Positions 17,157 through 26,090 of a stretch of 64,000 nt of DNA are shown here, piece by piece (within the stretch, counting starts at the first letter, position 1; each line of letters opens with the position of its first letter). The notes below the pieces were generated by a model. The model did no database searches and was not told the origin of the DNA. It saw nothing but the letters and a program-made list of their open reading frames with translations. Made by a program: the position numbers and the translations under genes. This DNA is from Fontibacterium subtropicum (GTDB lineage: Bacteria; Pseudomonadota; Alphaproteobacteria; Pelagibacterales; Pelagibacteraceae). The stretch spans positions 62,001-126,000 of the forward strand of contig CBDDXD010000002.1 of the NCBI GenBank assembly GCA_965235415.1. Reading direction: 5' to 3'.

Positions 17157-17321
17157 ATGACAAAAAATTTTATTACTTACATCCTATCTGTTCTAGCTGG
17201 GATAATCTGTTTTCTTTTTATTTTGAATTGGGTATTAGATGAGTATGGTTATATAGGAGCTATTTTATTACCACTAATATTAGTTTCAATTTTTTTAATT
17301 ATTAGAAAAATGATCAAATGA
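17157..17321 (+). CDS. Small two-helix membrane protein, unrecognised
   Basis: This 54-residue protein starts with ATG at 17157. It has two hydrophobic helices (about 5-24 and 29-48) joined by a short DEYGYIG turn and ends in RKMIK, giving a positive-inside tail. Its stop overlaps the next start in an ATGA arrangement, which supports it as a translated gene. The layout resembles AtpZ/AtpI-like small proteins, but there is no clear motif, so I give no function. Confidence 0.6.
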   Translation: MTKNFITYILSVLAGIICFLFILNWVLDEYGYIGAILLPLILVSIFLIIRKMIK

Positions 17322-17677
17322 AGAATCCATTTATTCTAATAATTGGAGCAATACTTTTACTTTATATATTAGGAATAAAAGCGTTTTGGTCAATTTTGGT
17401 TCTGACAATTTCAATCTATCTATTAATTTTTATATCAAATTACCTAAAACAATTTGAAACGGGAGATCAAGATCAAACTAGTAAAGATTTTTGGAAATAT
17501 AGTTACGACATTAGAAAATTTAAAAAATCAATTTGGGAACCTAAAGAATCCTCTAAAATTATAAATAAAAAAATTTTTAAAGATAGACTGGTTAATTGTT
17601 ACTGGGTTTTAGTTATTATAATCTTTTTCTTTGGTTGTTATTTATTTGTGGGTATAGGAGATTTAATTTTAGGTTAA
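17318..17677 (+). CDS. Hypothetical membrane protein, unrecognised
   Basis: This 119-residue protein has two N-terminal hydrophobic segments (about 3-18 and 22-40), a charged polar middle (about 43-90, with an FWKYSYDIRKFKKSIWEPKESS stretch) and a C-terminal helix (about 94-115). It is translationally coupled to the preceding 54-residue membrane protein, so the pair may form a small complex. I do not recognise the family. It converges with the peroxiredoxin gene. Confidence 0.6.
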   Translation: MKNPFILIIGAILLLYILGIKAFWSILVLTISIYLLIFISNYLKQFETGDQDQTSKDFWKYSYDIRKFKKSIWEPKESSKIINKKIFKDRLVNCYWVLVIIIFFFGCYLFVGIGDLILG

Positions 17678-17688
17678 TTGACAAACAC

Positions 17689-18255
17689 TTATCTTTTTTT
17701 TAACCAAAATATTACATCATTTACATTCTGATCGGGTGGAAAAACCGGATAAAAACATTTTATAATTTTATTATTATCTAAAATCAAAGTTACTCTCTCA
17801 ATTAAATTCATATTTTCTACTTTAAAAATTGGTAATTTAAGAGAATTTGCAAACTTAAGTTTTTCATCAGACAAAATAGGATATGGAAGATTCAGTCTTT
17901 CTACCATTTCTTTCTGGTATTCAGTTGTTTGACTTGAAAGTCCAAAGATATTCTTAACATTTAATCTTTTTAACTCTGAAAAATTATCTCTAAAACTACA
18001 AGATTGAGGAGTGCATCCTCTTGCACCTGGTATTTCATCCCAACCTTTGGGTAATGCTATGTCAGGTCGACCAGTCATAGGGTAAATATAAATAATACTA
18101 AGCCCAACTAATTTTGATAAATTAACTTCTTCTTTGTTAGTACTTAGAAGTTTTATTTCTGGAATTAAAAAATTATTTAAATGTTCTAAAGAAACATTTT
18201 TTTTGGGAGTTGGAATTTTTGACCAATCTGGTTTAAGTAAATTAGATTGATTCAT
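17689..18255 (-). CDS. Peroxiredoxin (BCP/PrxQ-like, AhpC-TSA family)
   Basis: This 188-residue thioredoxin-fold protein has the peroxidase motif GCTPQSCSFRDNF. The first Cys aligns with the peroxidatic Cys of BCP/PrxQ and the Cys five residues later with the resolving Cys. A long insertion (TGRPDIALPKGWDEIPGARG) lies before it. The usual Pro-x3-Thr loop is replaced by YPMTGRP. It should reduce hydrogen peroxide or organic peroxides with thioredoxin. It stands alone behind a hairpin (18263-18287). Confidence 0.82.
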   Translation of the reverse strand: MNQSNLLKPDWSKIPTPKKNVSLEHLNNFLIPEIKLLSTNKEEVNLSKLVGLSIIYIYPMTGRPDIALPKGWDEIPGARGCTPQSCSFRDNFSELKRLNVKNIFGLSSQTTEYQKEMVERLNLPYPILSDEKLKFANSLKLPIFKVENMNLIERVTLILDNNKIIKCFYPVFPPDQNVNDVIFWLKKR

Positions 18256-18262
18256 TAATAGA

Positions 18263-18287
18263 ACAGCCCCGAATTATACGGGGCTGT
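18263..18287 (-). terminator. Hairpin terminator after the Bax inhibitor-1 family gene
   Basis: There is a perfect 9 bp GC-rich stem (18263-18271 with 18279-18287, core GCCCCG/CGGGGC) around a 7-base loop. It lies 15 bases after the stop of the gene at 18303-19058 and just upstream of the peroxiredoxin start at 18255. The T-run is weak, so some read-through into the peroxiredoxin gene is likely. Confidence 0.7.
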
Positions 18288-18302
18288 AATAGTATTTGTT
18301 AA

Positions 18303-19058
18303 TTAGTCTCTTCTTTGTCCAAAAAATCTTAGCAACATTACAAAAAGGTTAATAAAATCTAAATAAAGAGTTAAAGCACCCATAATAGATTTTTTTGCCA
18401 TTGTCTCAGAATCTCCGCCATCAAAGTACATGTCTTTAATTTTTTGTGTATCATAAGCAGTCAGACCAACAAAAATTATAACTCCAAGTAATGAAACGAT
18501 AAATTCTAGTTGAGTAGATTTAAGAAAAATATTTACGATTGAAGCAATGATGATTCCGATTAGGCCCATCATCAAAAACGATCCAAGTTTAGTTAGATCA
18601 GATTTTGTTGTGTAACCATAAAGGCTCATTGTAGCAAAAGTTGCTGCGGTAATAAAAAATACTCGAGCAATACTAGCGCCAACATAAACCATAAATATTG
18701 AGGAAAGTGATGCACCCATTAATCCTGCAAATACCCAAAATAATGTTTGAGCTTTTGATGCGCTCATTTTTGCAAGTCCAAAACTCATCCACATTACAAT
18801 ACCTAATGGAGCAAAAGCGATTACCCACATTAATGCAGAATTGTAAATTGCATTACCTAAATTAGTTAAGCCAGTAATTGAACCAGCTTCATTTGTAACT
18901 ACTGAATATTTAAATAAAAATAACGCTACAAAACCTGTCACCAGAATACCTGTTGCCATGTAATTGTAGATCTTCAACATGTAGGATCTAAGGCCCTGAT
19001 CTATGGCACCCGATTCTGCACGTGTCGTAGCTCTTGTTTGACCATACTTTAAGTTCAT
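18303..19058 (-). CDS. Bax inhibitor-1/YccA family membrane protein
   Basis: This 251-residue protein has seven hydrophobic helices after a short polar N-terminus. It shows the family pattern LRSYMLKIYNYMATGILVTG, FVALFLF, the LMGASLSSIFMVYVG helix, and the C-terminal GLTAYDTQKIKDMYFDGG followed by ALTLYLDFINLFVMLLRFFGQRRD. The Asp residues in TAYDTQ and YLDFIN correspond to the pH-sensing pair of BsYetJ-type proteins. The role is probably ion (calcium) leak or membrane stress protection. It is a single gene ending in a hairpin. Confidence 0.93.
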   Translation of the reverse strand: MNLKYGQTRATTRAESGAIDQGLRSYMLKIYNYMATGILVTGFVALFLFKYSVVTNEAGSITGLTNLGNAIYNSALMWVIAFAPLGIVMWMSFGLAKMSASKAQTLFWVFAGLMGASLSSIFMVYVGASIARVFFITAATFATMSLYGYTTKSDLTKLGSFLMMGLIGIIIASIVNIFLKSTQLEFIVSLLGVIIFVGLTAYDTQKIKDMYFDGGDSETMAKKSIMGALTLYLDFINLFVMLLRFFGQRRD

Positions 19059-19167
19059 ATTTTTTTTACCTATATGTTTGTTTGACCCAATACATAATGT
19101 TAAAATATGTTCATTTCAAGAAGGTTAAAAAAAGGCTATTCCATTATCGTTTTAGAAGTAAAAAAAT

Positions 19168-20217
19168 ATGAAATTTAACAAAATACCAAATACTGATTTA
19201 AACGTTAGTCAAATTTGTCTTGGCACTATGACTTGGGGTTCCATGCAAAACACCGAGCAAGATGGTTTTGATCAAATGGATTATGCCGTCTCCAAAGGGA
19301 TTAATTTTTTTGATACTGCTGAATTGTATTCCATCCCGCCTACAAAGGAAACATGCGGTGCAACAAGTAGAATTATTGCTAAATGGTTAAAAAAAACAAA
19401 AAAAAGAGATCAAATTATTATTGCAGACAAAGTAACGGGCAGATCCGGAATGGACTGGATTAGACCAGGCGAAAAAGAAACTCGATTAAATAAAAAACAA
19501 ATTAACACTGCAATCGATAATAGTTTAAAAAATTTACAAATTGATCACGTAGATATTTATCAACTCCACTGGCCTGATAGACCTTTAAATGTGTTTAGTG
19601 GACTTGAATATGAACACACGGATACAGATGAAATAGTGCCTATTCTTGAAACCATGGAAGTAATGGCTTCTTTAATAAAAGCTGGAAAAATAAAATATTA
19701 TGGATTGTCTAATGAAACTCCGTGGGGAACAAGTCAATATATAAAACTTGCTGAAAAACATAATATTCCTAAACCTATAACAATCCAAAATGCATACAGT
19801 CTTCTTAATAGAAGTTATGAGGTGGGTCTTTCGGAAATTTCAATTAGAGAAAAAATTGGATTACTTGCTTACTCTCCTTTGGGTGGTGGACATTTAACAG
19901 GAAAATATTTAAACGGCAAAAAACCTGCTGGAACTAGAGAGGTTTTGTGGGGAAATAGATTTGATAGATATAGAACTCCAAATACTGAAGCAGCAGTTAA
20001 AGCTTATTGCGAAGTTGCAAAAAAATACAATATCGATCCTGCTCAAATGGCAATCAAATTTTGCATTATTCAAAAATTTGTAACTTCAACGATTATTGGC
20101 GCAACATCAATGGAACAGTTAAAGAAGAATATTGATAGTATTGATCTGTTACTGACTAATGATGTAATAAAAGACATTAATAATGTTCAATTGATATATT
20201 CAAACCCATGTCCTTAA
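19168..20217 (+). CDS. tas: Aldo/keto reductase, Tas-like
   Basis: This 349-residue TIM-barrel NADPH-dependent reductase is close in length and pattern to E. coli Tas (346). Visible are CLGTMTWGSMQNTEQDGFDQMDYAVSKGINFFDTAELYSIPP, the catalytic Asp/Tyr/Lys/His set (FFDTAELY, IADKVTG, YQLHWPDRP), SNETPWG, and LLAYSPLGGGHLTGKYL. It reduces aldehydes or ketones; the real substrate is not known. The 3' end overlaps the next gene by 10 bases. Confidence 0.9.
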   Translation: MKFNKIPNTDLNVSQICLGTMTWGSMQNTEQDGFDQMDYAVSKGINFFDTAELYSIPPTKETCGATSRIIAKWLKKTKKRDQIIIADKVTGRSGMDWIRPGEKETRLNKKQINTAIDNSLKNLQIDHVDIYQLHWPDRPLNVFSGLEYEHTDTDEIVPILETMEVMASLIKAGKIKYYGLSNETPWGTSQYIKLAEKHNIPKPITIQNAYSLLNRSYEVGLSEISIREKIGLLAYSPLGGGHLTGKYLNGKKPAGTREVLWGNRFDRYRTPNTEAAVKAYCEVAKKYNIDPAQMAIKFCIIQKFVTSTIIGATSMEQLKKNIDSIDLLLTNDVIKDINNVQLIYSNPCP

Positions 20218-20717
20218 GAGTTTTATTTTTTTCTGTAATTTTTTTATTATCTTTTGAGCAAAAAATATTCGCACAAATTAAGCTAGATGGACAATTTAAA
20301 AACTGGACTGCCCAAAATACAAATATTAACGGCCAGCAAGTTTGTTATGCTGTATCAAGCCCTGTAGCTTCTGACCCAAAAAATCTTAATCGAGCAGAGT
20401 CTAGAATATTTGTAAGTTTTAGACCTAATGACAAAATACAAAACGAAATAAGCGTTACGAGTGGTTATAATTACAAAGCCTCTTCTAAAGTAAATGTTGC
20501 TATCGACAAAAAAGAATTCAAGTTTGAAACTGACGACAATTTTGCTTGGCTTACAAAATATGAAGAAGAAGTATCTATGATAGACATGATGAAAAAATCT
20601 TCACAAGCTAAAGTTACGGCTACTTCAGCTAAAGGTTCTAAAACTATCGACACTTTTTCGTTGAGTGGTTTTGGTGAAGCCTATGAAGCTGCTAAAAAGA
20701 AATGTAATTTTATTTAG
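20208..20717 (+). CDS. Invasion-associated locus B (IalB) family exported protein
   Basis: This 169-residue protein has a signal peptide (1-23, ending FAQ). The body matches the IalB pattern: KNWTAQNT, CYAVSSPV, SFRPNDKIQNEISVTSGY, a central Aw-type segment (NFAWLTKYEEE), an MMKKSSQAKVTATSAKGSKTIDTFSLSG core and a final Cys near the C-terminus. IalB proteins are common in free-living alphaproteobacteria despite the name; the function is unclear. It is three bases ahead of argG and is probably co-transcribed. Confidence 0.8.
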   Translation: MSLRVLFFSVIFLLSFEQKIFAQIKLDGQFKNWTAQNTNINGQQVCYAVSSPVASDPKNLNRAESRIFVSFRPNDKIQNEISVTSGYNYKASSKVNVAIDKKEFKFETDDNFAWLTKYEEEVSMIDMMKKSSQAKVTATSAKGSKTIDTFSLSGFGEAYEAAKKKCNFI

Positions 20718-20719
20718 TA

Positions 20720-21910
20720 ATGAAGAAAAAAGTTAAAAAAATTGTTTTAGCTTATTCTGGGGGGCTAGATACCTCAGTAATTTTACGTTGGTTACAAGAA
20801 AACTATCATGCAGAAGTTATTGCTTACACCGCAGATCTTGGTCAAGAAATAGATAGAAAAAAAATAATTAGAAATGCAACCAATCTAGGTGTTAAAAATA
20901 TTGTTATTGAAGATCTAAAAGATATCTTTGTCAAAGATTATATTTTTCCAATGATTAGAGGAAATGCCTTATATGAAGGTATTTATTTACTTGGCACCTC
21001 TATAGCTCGACCCCTTATTGCAAAACGTCAAATTCAAATTGCTAAAAAATTTAAAGCAGATGCAGTATCACATGGATCAACAGGAAAGGGTAATGATCAA
21101 GTAAGATTTGAGTTGGGTTATTATTATTTTAATCCAAAAATTAAAATTATTGCTCCATGGCGTGATTGGGATTTTACATCCAGAAGCGATCTAATTAAAT
21201 ATGCAAAGAAAAATAATATTCCTGTACCAAGTGATAAAAAAGGAGCACCGCCATTTTCTGTAGATGACAATTTATTTCATACCTCAACGGAGGGTAAAAT
21301 TTTAGAAGATCCATCAAAGCAAGCCCCAGAATTTATTTTTCAAAGAACAGTATCACCTGAAAAAGCTCCAAATAAACCATCCTATGTAACTATTGGTTTT
21401 AAAAATGGCGATCCAATTAGTATTAACAATAAAAAATGTTCTCCAAGTAAATTACTTTCTCTTTTAAATAATATTGGCGGCAAAAATGGAGTAGGCAGAG
21501 TAGACCTTGTTGAAAATAGATTTATTGGAATAAAATCTCGCGGGGTTTATGAAACACCAGGCGGAACTATTCTTTTGTTCGCTCATAGAGCTATAGAGTC
21601 TCTTACTTTAGATAAAGAAACTGCGCATAAAAAAGATGCTGTTATGTCTAGATTTGCAGAACTAATTTACAATGGATTTTGGTTTTCAAAAGAAAGATTG
21701 AGATTACAAAAAATTATTGATCAAAAAAGATCTCGAGTACAAGGAACTGTTAAGTTAAAAATCTATAAAGGCAACGTAAGTATTGTTTCAAGAATTTCTA
21801 ATAAAAGCATTTACTCAATGCGAAATGTTTCTTTTGAAGAAAATAAAACTTTTAATAAAAAAAGAGTAGAAAACTTTATTAAAAAGAACGCTCGTTTACT
21901 TAGAAAGTAA
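20720..21910 (+). CDS. argG: Argininosuccinate synthase ArgG
   Basis: This 396-residue enzyme joins citrulline and aspartate with ATP in arginine synthesis. The N-terminal P-loop-like LAYSGGLDTSVILRWL (9-24) binds ATP. GTSIARPLIAKRQI, SHGSTGKGNDQVRFELGY (citrulline/Asp site) and APWRDWDF are all present. The length is normal. The 3' end overlaps folD on the other strand by 15 bases. Confidence 0.97.
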   Translation: MKKKVKKIVLAYSGGLDTSVILRWLQENYHAEVIAYTADLGQEIDRKKIIRNATNLGVKNIVIEDLKDIFVKDYIFPMIRGNALYEGIYLLGTSIARPLIAKRQIQIAKKFKADAVSHGSTGKGNDQVRFELGYYYFNPKIKIIAPWRDWDFTSRSDLIKYAKKNNIPVPSDKKGAPPFSVDDNLFHTSTEGKILEDPSKQAPEFIFQRTVSPEKAPNKPSYVTIGFKNGDPISINNKKCSPSKLLSLLNNIGGKNGVGRVDLVENRFIGIKSRGVYETPGGTILLFAHRAIESLTLDKETAHKKDAVMSRFAELIYNGFWFSKERLRLQKIIDQKRSRVQGTVKLKIYKGNVSIVSRISNKSIYSMRNVSFEENKTFNKKRVENFIKKNARLLRK

Positions 21911-22762
21911 TAAATTAATACTCTTAAAAGCTTTTAAAGTATTACTTAACAGACACGCAATTGTCACGGGACCAACACCTCCTGGAACTGGTGTAATAGC
22001 TCTTACTTTTTTAACAACAGATTTAAATTCAACGTCTCCTACTATTTTATAACCTTTTTTCTTCTCAACTCTGTTAATACCCACATCAATTACAATTGCT
22101 CCTTTTTTTATCCAATCACCTTTAACTAAATTTGCTCTACCTACTGCTGCAACAACGATGTCTGCTTTTTTACATAATGCTTTTAAATTTTTTGTTTTAG
22201 AATGCCCAATTGTGACTGTGCAATCTTCTTTTAATAATAATTGTGCCATTGGCTTACCATTTAAATTAGATCTGCCAATAATTAGAGCACTTAGACCTGC
22301 TAAATTTTTTCTAACACTCTTAATCATCAAATAACATCCAAGAGGAGTACAGGGAACGAGTGCATCCTTTCCAGACGATAGATTTCCAACGTTAATTGGA
22401 TGAAAACCATCTACATCTTTTCTTGGATCAATTTTTCCAATAATTTTTTGATTATTAATGTGATTAGGCAAAGGTAACTGAACTAATATTCCATGAATTT
22501 TTTTATCTTTGTTAAATTTCTGAATACCTAAAATTAATTTTTTTTCAGTAACAGAATTTTTAAATCTTAAAACTTTAAAATTAATACCAACCTCTTTTGC
22601 TGAAATTTGTTTTTTTCTAACATAAATTTCGCTTGGTGTATGATGACCTACAAAAATGACAGCAAGACCAGGTGTTAATTTTGTTTTATTTTTTATAGAT
22701 TGAACTTCTTTTTTAATTTTATTTTTTAACTTTTGAGCAAATTTTTTTCCATCTATAATCAC
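21896..22762 (-). CDS. folD: Methylenetetrahydrofolate dehydrogenase/cyclohydrolase FolD
   Basis: This 288-residue bifunctional enzyme interconverts methylene-, methenyl- and formyl-tetrahydrofolate. The catalytic Lys is in YVRKKQISAKEVGI, and HGILVQLPLPNHIN, DVDGFHPINVG, CTPLGCYLMI and the NADP-site GRSNLNGKPMAQLL are present (the usual V of GRSxxVGKP is N here). The C-terminus has ITPVPGGVGPVTIACLL. It lies 12 bases after hemD. The family is certain. Confidence 0.96.
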   Translation of the reverse strand: MIIDGKKFAQKLKNKIKKEVQSIKNKTKLTPGLAVIFVGHHTPSEIYVRKKQISAKEVGINFKVLRFKNSVTEKKLILGIQKFNKDKKIHGILVQLPLPNHINNQKIIGKIDPRKDVDGFHPINVGNLSSGKDALVPCTPLGCYLMIKSVRKNLAGLSALIIGRSNLNGKPMAQLLLKEDCTVTIGHSKTKNLKALCKKADIVVAAVGRANLVKGDWIKKGAIVIDVGINRVEKKKGYKIVGDVEFKSVVKKVRAITPVPGGVGPVTIACLLSNTLKAFKSINLLLSK

Positions 22763-22774
22763 TAAAAAATCCTT

Positions 22775-23467
22775 TTATAACAATGATAATTCTTCTTCGC
22801 CTGGTGAAAAAATTTTAATTCTTTTCCACTTTAATCTTTTTAAAGTATTTGCAACGTTAATACTAATACAATTCAAACAACAATCATCTAGATTATTTAC
22901 AATCTTATAATTTAAAATTATCTTGAGTAATTGATCTGCTGCCCTCTTTGAATAAACAAAAATAACATCAATAAATTTATTTTTTAAATCTTCAATCAAC
23001 TGTTGATTAATATTTAAATTGGGTTCGGCTGTATAATTAATCACACTTTGCAAAGTGTATCCTTGTTTTTTAAAGTCTCCCTCTAAATCATTAGAGACAA
23101 ATTCTCCCCTTACATAAATAAATTTTTCTTTAGAGTTGTCACAATTTTTAAAAATAAGATCACAAAGTTGTTTATAATTTCCTCCTGCAGCTTGAATATT
23201 TAAAAATCCAATTTTTTTTGCAACTTCTGCTGTTTCCTCACCAACGCAAAAACATCTAAGATGATTAATATTTTTTATATTTTTTAAATTTTGAATAGCA
23301 TTAGAACTTGTAAAAATAACTGAAGTAAAATTTTTAAAATTAATATCAGGAATTATAATTGGTTTTATGTTTAGTATCGGAAAATTAGTAACTCGATGAC
23401 CTTTGGCAATAAATTTTTTAATTAAAGTTTCAGAACTATTCTGACTTTTTGTAAATAGTATGTGCAA
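22775..23467 (-). CDS. hemD: Uroporphyrinogen-III synthase HemD
   Basis: This 230-residue protein closes hydroxymethylbilane to uroporphyrinogen III. I choose the TTG at 23467, giving MHILFTKSQNSSE, because the family starts with a short strand like ILxTR. The longer open frame to 23527 would overlap hemC by 92 bases and add residues unlike the family. With TTG the overlap with hemC is 32 bases. Segments such as VIFTSSNAIQNL, CVGEETAEVAKKIGF and VIFVYSKRAADQLL fit HemD, a weakly conserved family, and the position after hemC supports it. Confidence 0.87.
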   Translation of the reverse strand: MHILFTKSQNSSETLIKKFIAKGHRVTNFPILNIKPIIIPDINFKNFTSVIFTSSNAIQNLKNIKNINHLRCFCVGEETAEVAKKIGFLNIQAAGGNYKQLCDLIFKNCDNSKEKFIYVRGEFVSNDLEGDFKKQGYTLQSVINYTAEPNLNINQQLIEDLKNKFIDVIFVYSKRAADQLLKIILNYKIVNNLDDCCLNCISINVANTLKRLKWKRIKIFSPGEEELSLL

Positions 23468-24407
23468 GTTTTGTCTCCGAAATAATAAAATCGTCTCCAG
23501 CTTTAGATAAAATTTCCTCAGCCACATCTATTCCTATACTTTTTGCTTTTTCTGCAATTCCAGTTTTATGTGCTCTAAAAGATTTTGTGCCATCTAAAGA
23601 TAACAATTCTGCCTGCAAAAATAATTCACCTTCATCATTAATAATAGCATTCGCTCCAACGGGAGTATCACACGCACCATTTAACACTTCTAATAATGAA
23701 CGCTCCGCCTCTGCCAAAATTTTTGTTTCTTTATCATTTACGACTTTTAATATCTCTTTAATTTCTAGATCTTCATCTCTACATTGAACAGTTATAATTC
23801 CCTGTCCGGCCGATGGGATTATCACATCTTTTTCGAAATATTGTTTTACTTCTGAATGAAACCCAAGTCTTTTTAACCCCGATGCTGCAAGCACTATCGA
23901 GTCATAAATTCCCTCCTTCATTTTATTAATTCTAGTATCAATATTGCCTCTGATGGGAATAATTTTTAAATCACTTCTTAATCTCTTTAATTGAGAGAAT
24001 CGTCTTACGGAGGAAGTACCAACGGTAGAACCTGGTTTTAAATTTGCAAATGAACTTGCAATAGGCGATAAAAATGCGTCTCTTTCATCTGTCCTTTTTA
24101 AATAACAAGCAAGTGATAATTTTTTCGGTGAAAAAGTTGGCACATCTTTAAGAGAATGAACTGCAACATCAATTGATTTTTCAAGCAAACATTCTTCTAG
24201 TTCTTTGACAAAAAGTCCTTTGCCACCCATCATACCTAAATTCTCAGTTTTAAATTTATCTCCTGATGTTTTAATAATTTTAATAATTAACTGATCAGCT
24301 TTAACTTCTGGATAAGCAAGTAGCAGCTCATCTCTAAAATGTTCTGTTTGTGCAAGTGATAGTCTACTACCTCTAGTACCAATAATAATTTTTTTATTTC
24401 TTAACAT
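23436..24407 (-). CDS. hemC: Porphobilinogen deaminase HemC
   Basis: This 323-residue enzyme builds hydroxymethylbilane from four porphobilinogens. Visible are IIIGTRGSRLSLAQ at 7-20, GKGLFVKELEE, VHSLKDVPT, TSSVRRFSQL, IRGNIDTR and the cofactor site LNGACDTPVGANA with Cys246 for the dipyrromethane. It is transcribed with hemD and probably folD. Other heme genes lie later in the window (hemE, hemH, hemJ), so the window covers much of the pathway, though not as one cluster. Confidence 0.97.
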   Translation of the reverse strand: MLRNKKIIIGTRGSRLSLAQTEHFRDELLLAYPEVKADQLIIKIIKTSGDKFKTENLGMMGGKGLFVKELEECLLEKSIDVAVHSLKDVPTFSPKKLSLACYLKRTDERDAFLSPIASSFANLKPGSTVGTSSVRRFSQLKRLRSDLKIIPIRGNIDTRINKMKEGIYDSIVLAASGLKRLGFHSEVKQYFEKDVIIPSAGQGIITVQCRDEDLEIKEILKVVNDKETKILAEAERSLLEVLNGACDTPVGANAIINDEGELFLQAELLSLDGTKSFRAHKTGIAEKAKSIGIDVAEEILSKAGDDFIISETKLAHTIYKKSE

Positions 24408-24483
24408 TTTGCTGATTTAATAACATTTTGCTGTATATTATCGCTACTTTTTATAGCGACAGGTGATCACACTCAATACATCA

Positions 24484-25557
24484 ATGAAAAAAGATTTAAC
24501 ATTCCTTGGAATCGAGACTAGTTGCGACGAAACTGCTGCATCAGTAGTAAGAGAAGATACAAAAGGAAATGTTGAAATATTATCCAACGTAGTATCTAGC
24601 CAAGTTGAGGAACATTTAAAATTTGGAGGAGTAGTACCAGAAAACGCCGCGAGATCTCACGCTGAAAAAATTGATATTATTATTAAAAAAGCAATAGAGG
24701 ATAGCAAATGTAAATTTGAAGAATTAGATGGTGTTGCAGCAACAGCGGGTCCTGGTTTGTTAGTTTGCTTAATGGTTGGTTTAAGCGCTGGAAAAAGTAT
24801 TGCAGGAATATTAAAAAAACCATTTCTTGCAATTAATCATTTAGAAGGTCACGCGCTAACACCAAGAATTTTTAACAAAATAGACTTTCCTTATCTTTTG
24901 CTTTTAGTCTCTGGTGGACATACTCAATTTTTAATTGTTGAAGGGGTTGGAAAATTTAAAAGAATTGGAACAACCATTGATGATGCTCTGGGAGAAACTT
25001 TTGACAAAACAGCAAAAATGATTGGCCTTGAATTTCCAGGTGGACCAAAAATTGAAATACTTGCTAAAAATGGAGACGAAACAACTTATGTTTTACCCAA
25101 GCCAATATTAAATCATCCAGGATGCAATTTATCTTTTGCAGGATTAAAAACAGCAATTTTACAATTATCATCAAAAATAAAAACTCAAAAAGATAAAGAA
25201 AATCTTGCTGCATCTTTTCAAAAAACAATTAATGAAATTCTATATATCAAATGTAAAGCAGCTATGACCGAATTTACTTCTAAATATAAAAAAAATAAAA
25301 AAGCTTTTGTAATATCTGGCGGCGTTGCTGCAAATAAAAGTATTAGAGATAATTTAGATAAATTAAGCAAACAAATAGGCTTTGAAAATTATTTTCCACC
25401 CATCGAACTTTGTAGTGATAATGGAGTTATGATTGCTTGGGCTGGAATTGAAAGATTTAAAAATGGAATTGAAGATAATCTTGATGTTGTTGCAAAACCA
25501 AGATGGCCTTTAGATCCTGATGCACCATTTTTAAAAGGAGCTGGCGTAAAATACTAA
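24484..25557 (+). CDS. tsaD: tRNA threonylcarbamoyladenosine synthase subunit TsaD
   Basis: This 357-residue protein of the Kae1/TsaD family transfers threonylcarbamoyl to A37 of tRNAs reading ANN codons, together with TsaB and TsaE. Motifs are LGIETSCDETAAS at the N-terminus, the metal site INHLEGHALTPR, LLLVSGGHTQFL, FDKTAKMIGLEFPGGPKIE, and ELCSDNGVMIAWAG. I choose the ATG at 24484 rather than the GTG 21 bases upstream, because the family starts a few residues before the ILGIETSCDE strand. It is divergent from hemC. Confidence 0.96.
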   Translation: MKKDLTFLGIETSCDETAASVVREDTKGNVEILSNVVSSQVEEHLKFGGVVPENAARSHAEKIDIIIKKAIEDSKCKFEELDGVAATAGPGLLVCLMVGLSAGKSIAGILKKPFLAINHLEGHALTPRIFNKIDFPYLLLLVSGGHTQFLIVEGVGKFKRIGTTIDDALGETFDKTAKMIGLEFPGGPKIEILAKNGDETTYVLPKPILNHPGCNLSFAGLKTAILQLSSKIKTQKDKENLAASFQKTINEILYIKCKAAMTEFTSKYKKNKKAFVISGGVAANKSIRDNLDKLSKQIGFENYFPPIELCSDNGVMIAWAGIERFKNGIEDNLDVVAKPRWPLDPDAPFLKGAGVKY

Positions 25558-25650
25558 TTTCATATTATTCATTTTAAAAAATCATTGATTTATATGAATA
25601 AGTTTGGCTTTGTTTTGACACGGGCACCCCTTAAATTTAAAAAAAATCAT

Positions 25651-26064
25651 ATGAATTACTGGCTAATAAAATCAGAACCCTCCGTATGGTCTTTCAACGA
25701 TCAAAAAAAAATAGGTTCTAAGGGAACGGTTTGGGATGGAGTTAGAAATTATCAAGCTGCAAATTATTTAAAACAAATGAAGTCTAATGACCTTTGTTTT
25801 TTTTATCATTCTAATGAAGATAAAAAAATTATTGGAATAGTTAAAATTATTAAGCCAGCATTTATTGATCCGACAGATCAGGAAAGAAAATTTGTGGCAG
25901 TCAAAGTTGCCTATTATAAAGATTTAACAAAGCCCGTTTCCCTTGCAGATATAAAAGAAAATAAAGAAATTTGTCACCTTCCTCTTATAAAACAGAGCAG
26001 ATTATCAGTAATGCCAATAGATTCAAAAAGCTGGAAAATAATATGTAAGATGGGTAGAATTTAA
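25651..26064 (+). CDS. EVE domain protein
   Basis: This 137-residue protein is a single EVE domain: MNYWLIKSEPSVWSFND at the start, WDGVRNYQAANYLKQMKSNDLCFFYHS, IIGIVKI, and LPLIKQSRLSVMPIDSKSWKIIC at the end. EVE domains are PUA-like folds that bind modified bases in DNA or RNA. I start at the ATG at 25651, because the family begins with this MxYWLxKSEP; an upstream in-frame ATG at 25585 would add 22 unrelated residues. Confidence 0.92.
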   Translation: MNYWLIKSEPSVWSFNDQKKIGSKGTVWDGVRNYQAANYLKQMKSNDLCFFYHSNEDKKIIGIVKIIKPAFIDPTDQERKFVAVKVAYYKDLTKPVSLADIKENKEICHLPLIKQSRLSVMPIDSKSWKIICKMGRI

Positions 26065-26090
26065 AAAAAGAAAAAGCAATTAGGGGGTTA

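Noticed and set aside
24402..24433. 13-base direct repeat TAACATTTTGCTG ahead of hemC
   Set aside because: It is short and AT-rich, and the first copy contains the hemC start codon; it is most likely a small local duplication without function.
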